From Topomyia yanbarensis (taxonomy: Eukaryota; Arthropoda; Insecta; Diptera; Culicidae): a stretch of 64,000 nucleotides of DNA. The DNA lies in contig NC_080671.1 in NCBI RefSeq assembly GCF_030247195.1, positions 99,683,845 to 99,747,844 of the forward strand, in the 5' to 3' direction. Below the pieces are notes generated by a model. That model saw only the letters and a program-made list of their open reading frames with translations, made no database searches and had not been told where the DNA came from. Every line of letters starts with the position of its first letter. Position 1 is the first letter of the stretch. The position numbers were made by a program, and so were the translations under genes. Shown here piece by piece: positions 54,715-64,000 of this stretch.

Positions 54715-54953
54715 TACTTTTTTCCTTTTTTATTTCGACTATGCTAGTCAAATTTTCTTTTTTAAATTTTAACGACATTCAATTAGCTAGAGATTACTGG
54801 GTAGGGAAAGTTATGAAAATTAGAGCCATAGTAAGGATGTGAAGTATACAGATCGGAAAACTAGAAGTGGCAGGGTCATTAGAACAGGCTTAATATTTTA
54901 CAGACTGAACTTTTGTCTTTTGCTGATGAGGGTCGAGCTTAGGCAGCTTAGGC
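54715..54953 (+). repeat. Single arm of the long-TIR repeat family, abutting the numt
   Basis: TTTTTCCTTTTTTATTTCGAC, AACGACATTCAATTAGCTAG, GTGGCAGGGTCATTAGAACA and GGGTCGAGCTTAGGCAG match the inverted copy at 36940-37140 and the arms of 41601-42212. It stops abruptly where mitochondrial sequence begins, so the numt insertion split the repeat. Confidence 0.6.
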
Positions 54954-55290
54954 AGAATAACAAACAGTTAAACCTGTAGAAAAAAAAAAGCAAAGCAATT
55001 TAAATAAGATATTCTTACTATTTCTAACATTAAGTCTTTAGAATAAAACCCCGCAAAAAAGGTATTCCACATAAAGCTAAATTAGCTACATTAAAACATC
55101 CACATACTATTGGTATTCTTATTCTTAAATTTCCTATAAATCGAATATCTTGAATATTTCTTATACAATGAATTACAACACCTGCACATATAAATAATAA
55201 TGCTTTAAATAAAGCATGAGTTAATAAATGAAAAAAGCTAATTTTATATATCCCATTGATAAAATTCTTATTATTAAACCTAATTGTCTT
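54954..55290 (-). pseudogene. Nuclear mitochondrial insertion: ND5 fragment
   Basis: On the minus strand with the invertebrate mitochondrial code, 337 bp read as the middle of NADH dehydrogenase subunit 5. Readable parts include QLGLMM, FHLLTHALFKALLFMCAG, SNIQDIR, MPFFAGFYSKDLMLEMVSMS and STGLTVCYS. No frame break is seen. Only about 110 of some 570 codons are present, next to nuclear repeats, so it is a numt and not a functional gene. It ends abruptly at the LTR of BEL element 2. Confidence 0.85.
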
Positions 55291-55817
55291 TGTTTGGGAA
55301 TGAACTAAACCACTAAATTGGCAACACAGATAAGTTCCACATTATTATCTCTCTCCCGTAGATCTGCTCTTATCAGTCTATTTCCCTTATCACCAGCAGA
55401 AAGATAGGGATAGCAGGTAGCTATCGATCGTGCATGATCGTATCCTATATTCACCACTGCACCATAGCAGCGACCAGTCTGCTAGATCAGTTTCAGTTAA
55501 GTTCAGACCATCCGTTACATCGCATCTGTATATCTAACCCGCGCAAGATTACAGAGCAAATAAAGTTGAATTAGATAGTGAAGTTTTTCTTTCTAAAATA
55601 AAGTGTGTTTCAATAGTGCAACGACTTGTGATATTTCACTACGGGACAGTTCCGAAAGTCGCTAGTCAACCGCGTCGCGAGTGCGTGTGCGCCCAAAAGG
55701 GCTATTGTGCTTGGCCCGTCGGCCATCTCTAACAAACTGCCAGGCCAACGGCCTGTGGAACGAGGTCAGTGACCTCCGGTACTGATAAAATACGCGTTCT
55801 AAATCCGATCGAGAACA
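55291..55817 (+). repeat. BEL element 2, 5' LTR
   Basis: 527 bp. The differences from the 3' LTR that I noticed are CTAGATCAG versus CTAGGTCAG, GTCGCTAG versus GTCACTAG, and CTCCGGTAC versus CTCCGCTAC. Confidence 0.95.
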
Positions 55818-55818
55818 T

Positions 55819-55836
55819 TGGTCCTTCGAGCCGGAT
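55819..55836 (+). promoter_or_regulatory. Primer binding site, tRNA-Tyr type
   Basis: One base after the LTR, TGGTCCTTCGAGCCGGAT is complementary to the 3' end of animal tRNA-Tyr (acceptor stem TCGAAGGA plus CCA). Reverse transcription of this family is therefore presumably primed by tRNA-Tyr. Confidence 0.8.
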
Positions 55837-56583
55837 AAAACCGCAAAATTGCTCGATTGGACGAAGATTCGCGTGTTTGCGGTGTGAAAAGTAAAGTTCT
55901 TTCATGAATAACCCACGCGGTTTGCTACCCGAGTGATAAGAGGTGGAGAACAATTGAAAGGCCACAGGGAAGCATTGTCACAACCGCGTGGTTGCAGTGA
56001 ATCGCCATTGGAGTTTTTGAGATCGCTTACGGAGAGAAGTTGGTTTCATCTGTTGCTGGAGGATTTCTTCGCTGCTGTTCTACATCAAGGATCAAATTGA
56101 TAAGTATATGTTGCATGTCTGTGGTGGCGTTGAATGCATGAGGCGCCAATTGCATGTTGGTTTTTGGGTGAGTGGAATCTTGGCAAATAAAAGCTGGAAA
56201 TCTAAAGCACGAGTGTTTTTTCTTTGGGATTGGTGAGCCCGGGTTTGAGTGTGATTATATGATTGGCGGATCGTCTGACTTGTTGGTATTTTTTCTAGTT
56301 GTTGGGTCCACTGCTGCTGTCAATTCCTTTGGTCACTTGTCAATCGGGAGCGCGAAATTCCAAATCGTCGTGTCGGTCAATTCATCTAATAGTGTTCCTG
56401 ATCAACGAAAGGTGTCGGAAAGTGAACAGTGAAGTGAAGTTTGCAGTATTGCTTCGATAGTAATAAGTGAAGTTTTGACTAAAGTGAGTGAACAGTTTCA
56501 AATCTGAAAATCTAACTTTAAAGTTTCCAAGTGACATCAGCAGTACTGCAAACCAGTAAGAAGACCTAAAGTGTAGTGCAAAA
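55837..56583 (+). other. Leader of BEL element 2
   Basis: About 750 nt between the primer site and the gag start. It should hold the packaging signals. The frames in it are short and show no domain. Confidence 0.6.
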
Positions 56584-59500
56584 ATGGATGAAATGAAGGA
56601 GATCAAGAAGCAGGAGCGGCAGTTGCAGTCATCTATCAAGACGATAGCGAAGTTTATACAAGGATTTCGCCGAGAAGTGCATGAAAGGCAAATTGAAGTT
56701 CGACTCGAAACTTTGGAGAACGCGATGAGGAAATTTTACACTGTGCGGCGCAAGATTGAGCTGATAATCGACGAGGAAGATGAGAAGCCAGATTTGAAGG
56801 AGTCGGCAGAGCAACGGACCGAACGTATAGAAGCACTGGCAATCCAGCGAGAGGAGGAATTTGATGAAGCTATTCGAGTTGTAGAGGAGGAATATTTCGA
56901 GATCAAGTCTTCTCTCATTGCTTTGCGAGCCAAGTCGATTTTGCAACCAAGGCAGGTTGGTCCCATTGAAGATGTTGCTATACCTCAGCCTTCTGTTTCT
57001 CGTGTTAAGCTACCGGATATCAAGCTACCCTCATTCAGCGGAAAGGTGAAGGAATGGATTACGTTTCGAGATTCGTTCCGCAGCTTGATTCATAACAACC
57101 GTCAGCTGGATGATGTTGACAAGTTTACATATTTACGGTCTTCAGTAACTGGCGATGCGTTTCAGGAGATTGACTCCGTGGAACTTTCAGCAGACAACTA
57201 CGAGGTAGCCTGGAGAATTTTGGAGAAGAGGTTTGAAAACAAAAAGCTCATCGTAAAGGCGCATTTGGATGCTCTGTTCGCGATTGAGCCAATGCGAAGA
57301 GAAAGCTGCGACGCTTTGAACACTCTGATCAGTGAATTCGATCGCAACTTACAAATGCTGGCGAAGATAGGCGAACACCCGGAAAACTGGTCGACAATAC
57401 TTGCTCATATGGTATACTCTCGCTTGGATGCGGTCACTATTCGTCAATGGGAAACCCACCACAACTCCAAAGAGGTGCCAATATACGATAACCTGATGGA
57501 ATTTCTACGAGATCAGTGCACGGTATTGCAGTCAATCGCTCCAAGCAAATCTAGTGTTGATGAATCGAGACGTTCACGTTTGTCCGTTACTCATACTTCA
57601 GCTCAGTCGTCGAAAAGATGTGTGTTTTGCGGTGAATCGTTTCACATAGTGTTTCGCTGCAATAAGTTTAAGAGTATGTCAGTTGCCCAGCGAGTCGAGG
57701 AAGTGAACCCAAGGCGACTTTGCCGAAATTGTTTGTCAGTGGGTCACTTTGCTGATTGTTGCTCACGAGGATCCTGCAATCGGTGCGGCGGTAAGCATCA
57801 CACCCTTCTGTACTACGAGAATACAGCAAGTGTCATTCGCCCACTGAAACCTCCCACTCCGCAAGTACAAGGTAGACCACAGGTAGCAGGCCCACAACCT
57901 CAACAAATCGTACCAAAACCGCAAGGTCAGACACAAAACACACCCACTCAATCACCCACACAAGTAAAGGCCACAACTTCACATCCCGTAATTCGCACCA
58001 GCTCTCAAAACACTCACCCACAATCCACCACAGACCCACACGTAACAAATACTCTCAAGACTACTGCGCAAGCATCGCCGCGACAGATTCTTATGTCCAC
58101 TGCGATTGTTCGCGTTGAAGATCAGTTTGGAAACACTTCGTTTGCCAGAACTTTGTTAGATTCATGCTCAGTGTTCTGTTATATGACTACTAGCTTTTCG
58201 AGAAGATTGAAGTTCCGAGAATCCCCTTCGTTCTTGAGAGTTGAAGGCATTGGTAATGGCAGTGTTGCATCAACAAAGTTCGTGGAAGCAAATATTCAAC
58301 CACGACTACCGTCAATCTCAACGTTTACGGAGACAATGCAGTTCCATGTTCTACCGAAGATCACCCGAACTTTACCTATTCGGCCTATTCAAGTCGACAT
58401 CAGTCTGTTTCCATCAGATGTTGTGTTAGCAGATCCATCGTACGGAAAACCAGGATCGATTGATATGATTATCGGAGCAGAGTGCTACTACGACCTGCTC
58501 ACTGCTGGAAGGAAGAAGCTATCCGAGGATGGCCCCACTCTACAAGATACCGTATTCGGTTGGGTAATATCTGGAAAGGTTTCGGAGGATCCCAACATTC
58601 CTAGAACTTCAAGCTACGTCACTTCTACAGCGGATCTACAAGAGTTGCTTGCAAGGTTCTGGGAGCTTGAAACCTGTCATGTCAACAGTACCCATTCGGT
58701 TGAAGAGACTGCCTGCGAGGAACTGTTTGAAAGAACAACCGTGCGCGATGCTGAAGGTAAATTTGTCGTAACTCTACCAAGGAAAGAGTTTGCCATCGCA
58801 AGACTGGGAGAATCGAAAAATATCGCACACAAACGATTCCTGAATCTCGAAAGAAGACTCGACGCAAACCTTGAACTAAAGGCAATGTACCGCGAGTTTA
58901 TCCACGAATATCTGTTGATGGGCCATATGAAGGAGATTAGCGATGAGTCCTGTGATGATCCGGTTTACTACATGCCGCATCACGCAGTGCTGAAACCAGA
59001 CAGTACTACAACAAAACTTCGAGTTGTCTTCGACAGATCTTGTCGTACGTCTAGCGGAATTTCCCTGAACGACACGCTAATGGTGGGACCCGTCGTACAA
59101 GATGATTTGATATCGATCATCACCCGTTTCCGACTGCATCGGTTTGCGCTTGTGGCTTACGTAGCCAAAATGTACCGGATGGTTCGTGTGCAGCCATCGG
59201 ACCAACACTTACAGCGGATTCTTTGGAGGGAATCGCCGGAAGAACCTATAAAGATCTTCGAGCTTACCACAGTCACGTACGGGACTGCAAGTGCACCGTA
59301 TCTTGCGACGAAGTGTTTGACGAAACTAGGGAAAGACAGTGAGTCGACTCACCCCATTGCCGCTAGGGTAATCCAAGAAGACTTTTACGTCGATGATATG
59401 CTGTCAGGAGCCGATAGTATCGAAGAAGCTAATGCATTGATTTCGGAAGTGACCCAGGTAACCAACTCAGCCGGTTTCACACTCAGAAAGTGGAACTCCA

Positions 59501-61089
59501 ATTCTGCTAAGTTGCTTTCAAGACTGCCGAAAAATCTGCAAGATGAACGATCCACACTGGAGTTAGATTCATCCAGTTCTACTGTGAAAACACTTGGTTT
59601 GCGGTGGGACACTAGTTCGGATAGTTTTTGCTTTAGTTTTCCACAGTGGCGATCGAACTCCGCCACCATAACCAAACGTAGTATCCACTCAGATGCAGCG
59701 TGTCTGTTTGACCCGCTAGGATTAGTGGGACCAGTAGTTGTACAGGCGAAGATTTTTATTCAGCAACTCTGGCGTCTGAAGTGCGATTGGGACGACCCGT
59801 TGGATGAATCACTACAAGAAGTTTGGAAGGAATACAAGCAAAATTTGATGGCTTTAGAATCGTTATCAGTTCCTCGTTGGATTGGTTGCAGTAATGATTG
59901 GTCCGAAGTTCAACTACATGGATTTTGCGATGCATCAGAGGTCGCATATGGAGCCTGTCTGTACCTTCGTTGCACGGCTTTAGATGGAACAATCACAACA
60001 CGTCTCATTACGTCCAAGTCCAGAGTAGCACCACTGGAAAATCTGAAGACCAAGAAAAAGAAAGTATCCATTCCTCGATTGGAACTGTCATCGGCCCTTC
60101 TACTCAGTCATCTGTTCGAGAAGTTCGCCCGAATCGCACCTGTTCAGTCGGCCTATTTCTGGACAGACTCGATGATAGTCAAGCACTGGTTAGCATCTCA
60201 GCCATCACGATGGCAAGCGTTCGTAGCAAATCGAGTGTCGGAAATTCAGCATCTCACCAAGGACGGAACTTGGAACCACGTACCAGGAATTGAAAATCCT
60301 GCAGACCTGATTTCTCGAGGAATGTCACCAGCTCAACTACAATATCAGTCTCTGTGGTTCGAGGGTCCCATGTGGATGTCGCAAATGGGACAATATTGGC
60401 CGAAAACTGTAGAGCCCGTACCAGATCAGATAGAGCCTGCATTGCTGGAAGAGCGACCGTCGTCATCATTTCCTACTCAAGCACTGCCACCCAGCGACAT
60501 CTTTGGAATGCGTTCGTCATACACCGAACTTGTAGCGCTTCTTCTGCGATTCAGTTTCAACGCACAAACCTGTAATAAGCAGTCCAGAAAAACCGAAAAT
60601 ATTTCGCACGATGAATTAGAGCAAGCGGTGCTCGTGCTGGTTCGTCTATCGCAGCAGGAGTGTTTTTCAGCAGAGCAGAGCCTAACAAAGAATGGTCAAG
60701 TTCATGAAGGATCCACTATCAATAGTCTACGTCCACGTTTGTCTGCTGATGGTGTAATTCGCGTTGGCGGTCGGCTTCTCCATGCACCGATACCAGCTTC
60801 CAGGAAGCATCCGTTCATCTTGGATAGTCATCATCCTTTTGCAACTCTAATTGTGAGGCATTATCATCTACGTTTGTTCCACGCCGGACAGCAATTGCTG
60901 ATTGCTTCCGTTCGAGAGAAGTTTTGGCCAACCGCTATTCACAGCTTGGCCAGAAAAGTGATCCACGAGTGCGTATCGTGTTTCAAACGAAAGCCCAAGG
61001 CATTGGAGCAGCTTATGGTAGATCTCCCGCCTGAACGTGTCACTCCATCTTCACCGTTTTTGAAGGTAGGTCTTCATCAGCTATCCTAA
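56584..61089 (+). CDS. BEL/Pao Gag-Pol, defective, ends within integrase
   Basis: 1501 codons from MDEMKEIKKQERQ. A coiled coil (1-120) precedes the DUF1759 Gag region (about 142-300). Cys/His knuckles are at about 346-405, then a P/Q/T-rich linker. The protease motif at 526-528 is DSC, where DSG or DEG is usual. In RT motif A, residue 859 is Tyr (VAYVAKMYR) where the family has the catalytic Asp; YVDD is intact at 935-938. RNase H has D1116 (FCDAS), the LELSSA Glu and WTDS. The integrase HHCC domain is present. The frame then ends at 61089, just where the first DDE aspartate should be. It continues, shifted, at 61106. Compared with BEL element 1 there is no PHD finger. Confidence 0.9.
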   Translation: MDEMKEIKKQERQLQSSIKTIAKFIQGFRREVHERQIEVRLETLENAMRKFYTVRRKIELIIDEEDEKPDLKESAEQRTERIEALAIQREEEFDEAIRVVEEEYFEIKSSLIALRAKSILQPRQVGPIEDVAIPQPSVSRVKLPDIKLPSFSGKVKEWITFRDSFRSLIHNNRQLDDVDKFTYLRSSVTGDAFQEIDSVELSADNYEVAWRILEKRFENKKLIVKAHLDALFAIEPMRRESCDALNTLISEFDRNLQMLAKIGEHPENWSTILAHMVYSRLDAVTIRQWETHHNSKEVPIYDNLMEFLRDQCTVLQSIAPSKSSVDESRRSRLSVTHTSAQSSKRCVFCGESFHIVFRCNKFKSMSVAQRVEEVNPRRLCRNCLSVGHFADCCSRGSCNRCGGKHHTLLYYENTASVIRPLKPPTPQVQGRPQVAGPQPQQIVPKPQGQTQNTPTQSPTQVKATTSHPVIRTSSQNTHPQSTTDPHVTNTLKTTAQASPRQILMSTAIVRVEDQFGNTSFARTLLDSCSVFCYMTTSFSRRLKFRESPSFLRVEGIGNGSVASTKFVEANIQPRLPSISTFTETMQFHVLPKITRTLPIRPIQVDISLFPSDVVLADPSYGKPGSIDMIIGAECYYDLLTAGRKKLSEDGPTLQDTVFGWVISGKVSEDPNIPRTSSYVTSTADLQELLARFWELETCHVNSTHSVEETACEELFERTTVRDAEGKFVVTLPRKEFAIARLGESKNIAHKRFLNLERRLDANLELKAMYREFIHEYLLMGHMKEISDESCDDPVYYMPHHAVLKPDSTTTKLRVVFDRSCRTSSGISLNDTLMVGPVVQDDLISIITRFRLHRFALVAYVAKMYRMVRVQPSDQHLQRILWRESPEEPIKIFELTTVTYGTASAPYLATKCLTKLGKDSESTHPIAARVIQEDFYVDDMLSGADSIEEANALISEVTQVTNSAGFTLRKWNSNSAKLLSRLPKNLQDERSTLELDSSSSTVKTLGLRWDTSSDSFCFSFPQWRSNSATITKRSIHSDAACLFDPLGLVGPVVVQAKIFIQQLWRLKCDWDDPLDESLQEVWKEYKQNLMALESLSVPRWIGCSNDWSEVQLHGFCDASEVAYGACLYLRCTALDGTITTRLITSKSRVAPLENLKTKKKKVSIPRLELSSALLLSHLFEKFARIAPVQSAYFWTDSMIVKHWLASQPSRWQAFVANRVSEIQHLTKDGTWNHVPGIENPADLISRGMSPAQLQYQSLWFEGPMWMSQMGQYWPKTVEPVPDQIEPALLEERPSSSFPTQALPPSDIFGMRSSYTELVALLLRFSFNAQTCNKQSRKTENISHDELEQAVLVLVRLSQQECFSAEQSLTKNGQVHEGSTINSLRPRLSADGVIRVGGRLLHAPIPASRKHPFILDSHHPFATLIVRHYHLRLFHAGQQLLIASVREKFWPTAIHSLARKVIHECVSCFKRKPKALEQLMVDLPPERVTPSSPFLKVGLHQLS

Positions 61090-61105
61090 TCGTCGTACTC
61101 GGCCA

Positions 61106-61981
61106 GTGAAGAGTTACGTGGCGATATTTGTATGCCTCGCTGTGAAGGCTGTTCATCTAGAGCTCGTAGCAGATCTGACCACTCAAGCGTTCCTAGCTGC
61201 ATTGGAGCGATTTGTAGCCCGTCGAGGAAAACCACAACTAATCATGTGCGATAACGCTACAACGTTCGTCGGCGCCAAACGGGAATTGATTGAGCTACAT
61301 CGACTGTTTCACGGACAGCACTTCCAAGATGCTGTTGTCAAGGATGCGGAAAACGATAACAACGAGTTTCGCTTCATTCCACCTCGCAGCCCAAACTTTG
61401 GTGGGCTATGGGAGGCACAAGTAAAGTCATTTAAGAATCACTTCCGGAAGACAATCGGTCTGAGGACTCTCACCGTTGACGAAATGCTAACAGCTTTAGC
61501 GCAGATCGAAGCTATCCTCAACTCGCGTCCACTGACACCGGTCAGCAGCGACCCGAACGATTTCGAAGCGCTCACTCCAGGGCACTTTTTAGTGCATCGG
61601 CCTTTGACTGCGATCCCAGAACCAGGCCTTCAGGATATACCAATCAATAGGCTTTCTATGTGGCAGCGAGCCCAAGGTCTCACTCAGCAAATGTGGAAGA
61701 AGTGGAGCACTCAGTACCTATCTGACCTTCACAATCGCACTAAGTGGACTAGGCAGCGAGACAACGTGGCAGAAGGAACGATGGTTTTACTGAAGGACGA
61801 GAATACACCTCCGCTGAAGTGGAACCTAGGACGAGTAGTGGAGGTCTTCTACGGAGCAGATGGCAACATCCGAGTTGTCACCGTGCGTACCAAGGACGGC
61901 TGTTTCGACAGAGCGATATCTAAAATCTGCGTTCTTCCAATCCGGGACAACGTCACGGAATCAACGGCAGTTGGGAACTAA
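61106..61981 (+). pseudogene. BEL element 2 integrase core and C-terminus, frame-shifted
   Basis: The open frame has no ATG at its beginning. It gives the rest of integrase: YVAIFVCLAVKAVHLELV, the second aspartate in CDNATTF (near 61249), the Glu in GGLWEAQVKS (near 61408), then EALTPGHFLVHRP and a DUF5641-like tail to a stop at 61981. The junction with the upstream ORF lacks a short segment that in the family contains the first catalytic Asp. This is a deletion plus frameshift and not programmed frameshifting. Confidence 0.85.
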
Positions 61982-63121
61982 ACCCACTGCTGCAGCAATG
62001 CGGAGGGCTCCCCAGTGAGTGCCTCCGCAGTCCAGTTAAGTTTTTGTTTCATTTTACATTGCAAAAAGTTCAAGGAATTTTTGTCCTCCATAGGTCATCC
62101 TGCCCCGGTCCCCCGGGTCAGAAATCATCATTTCAAGTCATCAACGCAGTCATCCGTCAATCTGCAGTTGGTCGAAGCTCGTATTCGTCTCGTTTGTGCA
62201 TGCATGTTGGAAGTTCTCTTTATTTGGTGAAGGCAAATGAAACAGTCTTGTCTCATTTGATTGGTAGCTATAAGCACGCATCAGTTTCGACGCGCAAGGC
62301 GTCCACGTTGGCTAAAAGGGTCATCGTCTGTTTAAGCAAGTCTAATTGTTTCGCAATATCGTTGGCAATTACACAGTTCCTCGTCTTTTCTCATCTGGAG
62401 ACCAGCCATGGTACCATCTCCAGTCAGCCTCGGTTAGTCAGTTGAGGTTGGGTCTGATCACCCCGTCCAGTCAGCTAGAATCTCCGAGTCTACAAGCAAG
62501 GTATTTCGACTACCAACGTCATCCAAGTTCGAGGAACCCTCCCCACGAGCAACCACATCGTGAAGTATTCGCAAGCACCTAACAAGCTTGTGTGGGTAAG
62601 TTGTTCCGGTTTTACAAAAATCTCCATCAGAATACTACATCCATGTCATTCCGAGGAAATCACCAACCAAAACCATGCATACAAAATGCACAACGAGTCG
62701 TAATGAAGAAGGAAGGAAGTCATTCGCATCAACCGATGCACCCACACGCAGCGTACGAGACACCAGCCAGTATATTGATATCCGAAAAGCCATAGATGAC
62801 CATCGTCCCTCACATAGGAAAATAATCCGAAATTCAGAGGCAGTGAAAGCAGTATCCAATCACCCGTAGCAGAAGCAGAAGCAATCTTTTAATTCGAAAT
62901 GAAAAAGCAACCATCGCCACAGAACCGAGAGGACTCGGTGTCGTCATCATCCGCAGCAGATTTGAAGCAGTTGAAAAGTGAATTCAAGTTGAAATGTGCA
63001 TAAACAAAATTTGTAAAAGTTATGTTGAAGTAGTAGCAGATAGGAGTGAGAAGTACACCATAGATTAGAAATGTGAGGACAGTTCAAGTTTGAAACCCCG
63101 TTTGTTTCAAGGCGGGCGGCA
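61982..63121 (+). other. 3' untranslated interior of BEL element 2
   Basis: 1,140 bp between the pol stop and the 3' LTR, unusually long for this region. The frames at 62044-62445 and 62592-62869 show no membrane or envelope-like features. The last bases, AAGGCGGGCGGCA, are the probable polypurine-type plus-strand primer. Confidence 0.6.
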
Positions 63122-63648
63122 TGTTTGGGAATGAACTAAACCACTAAATTGGCAACACAGATAAGTTCCACATTATTATCTCTCTCCCGTAGATCTGCTC
63201 TTATCAGTCTATTTCCCTTATCACCAGCAGAAAGATAGGGATAGCAGGTAGCTATCGATCGTGCATGATCGTATCCTATATTCACCACTGCACCATAGCA
63301 GCGACCAGTCTGCTAGGTCAGTTTCAGTTAAGTTCAGACCATCCGTTACATCGCATCTGTATATCTAACCCGCGCAAGATTACAGAGCAAATAAAGTTGA
63401 ATTAGATAGTGAAGTTTTTCTTTCTAAAATAAAGTGTGTTTCAATAGTGCAACGACTTGTGATATTTCACTACGGGACAGTTCCGAAAGTCACTAGTCAA
63501 CCGCGTCGCGAGTGCGTGTGCGCCCAAAAGGGCTATTGTGCTTGGCCCGTCGGCCATCTCTAACAAACTGCCAGGCCAACGGCCTGTGGAACGAGGTCAG
63601 TGACCTCCGCTACTGATAAAATACGCGTTCTAAATCCGATCGAGAACA
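63122..63648 (+). repeat. BEL element 2, 3' LTR
   Basis: 527 bp, three differences from 55291-55817. It is followed directly by mitochondrial ND4 sequence. Confidence 0.95.
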
Positions 63649-64000
63649 AAGATCATCTAATAATTCTATTTATTAAAGAAATTTCACCTAGTAAATTTAA
63701 AGTTGGAAGAGCTGCCATATTTCTTGAACACAATAAAAATCATCATTAAGATAATCTAGGTATAAAATTTATTATACCTTTATTATTTAATAATCTTCGT
63801 CTTCTTATTCGTTCATATCTAATATTAGCTAAACAAAAAAGTGCTGAAGAACATAAACCATGAGCAATTATTAATCTATATGCTCCATTTAATCCTCAAT
63901 AACTTATTGTTAATAAACCACTTAAAACAATTCCTATATGAGCAACTGATGAATAAGCAATTAAAGCTTTTAAATCTATTTGTAATAAACAAATTAAACT
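63649..64000 (-). pseudogene. Nuclear mitochondrial insertion: ND4 fragment
   Basis: The minus strand with the invertebrate mitochondrial code reads as ND4: [57 protein letters not shown] and MNSIISWS. One in-frame TAA (63746-63748) interrupts the segment before WWFLLCSS. The fragment runs off the window end. Gene order and strand follow mitochondrial order after ND5, but the N-terminal half of ND5, tRNA-His and the ND4 C-terminus are missing between the two fragments. Confidence 0.85.

Larger units (their letters stand above)
55291..63648 (+). mobile_element. BEL/Pao LTR retrotransposon (BEL element 2), full length but defective
   Basis: 8,358 bp on the + strand. Two 527-bp LTRs read TGTTTGGGAATG to CGAGAACA. 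I count three substitutions between them. The interior has a primer site for tRNA-Tyr, a 750-nt leader, gag-pol broken in integrase, and 1.1 kb of non-coding sequence before the 3' LTR. It lies between two mitochondrial fragments and has no target duplication (GTCTT left, AAGAT right). Confidence 0.95.

Noticed and set aside
61080..61110. Programmed frameshift between two pol ORFs of BEL element 2
   Set aside because: Sequence present in the family, including the catalytic Asp, is missing at the junction, so it is a deletion and not recoding.
54954..64000. Genuine mitochondrial DNA in the window
   Set aside because: The fragments are short and incomplete, one has an in-frame stop, and they are joined to nuclear repeats and a retrotransposon.

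Overview
The window looks like nuclear DNA of a culicine mosquito (Aedes-like). This rests on three things: an insect-type mitochondrial ND5/ND4 insertion, several repeat families of the kind that crowd culicine genomes, and an arthropod neuropeptide gene. Roughly two thirds of the 64 kb can be assigned to transposable elements or their debris. Many have exact ends and target-site duplications (TSDs) readable directly in the sequence.

One host gene is recognisable. It is an allatostatin double-C (AstCC) precursor on the + strand. A TATA box lies at 31450, the signal-peptide exon at 31801-31944, and three small exons at 49010-49244, 49321-49409 and 49494-49580. The last exon encodes a C-terminal somatostatin-like peptide ending CYFNAVSCF. 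All exon phases and splice sites agree. Intron 1 is 17,065 bp and packed with nested repeats: two tRNA-type SINEs, a 152-bp tandem array in inverted arrangement, hAT-like MITEs and an RNase H-bearing LINE relic.

Layout. 1-3.1 kb: two broken THAP-domain fragments and short inverted repeats. 3.1-9.0 kb: two adjacent hAT-type elements with perfect 8-bp TSDs; the first holds a LINE relic, the second has long repetitive inverted arms. 9.0-13.3 kb: no gene seen. 13,344-20,322: a complete BEL/Pao LTR retrotransposon on the minus strand with near-identical LTRs, a perfect 5-bp TSD and one intact 1962-codon Gag-Pol ORF that starts with a PHD finger. 21.5-23.3 kb: a mariner-type element disrupted by a 0.95-kb foldback. 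23.7-28.2 kb: a hAT-like MITE, an inverted repeat, a TAA-flanked element and a foldback with 116-bp tandem arms. 28.6-29.9 kb: a modular repeat. 31.4-49.8 kb: AstCC. 50.4-54.6 kb: a degenerate DNA-transposon region. 54,954 to the window end: a numt (ND5 then ND4, antisense) split by a second BEL/Pao element at 55,291-63,648.

The two BEL elements contrast sharply. The first has every catalytic motif I looked for. The second has lost the RT motif-A aspartate, altered its protease motif and lost the first integrase aspartate through a deletion and frameshift, although its LTRs differ at only three positions. It also has no TSD, and the mitochondrial fragments on its two sides are not contiguous. 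All family names come from motif recognition by eye; no database search was run.
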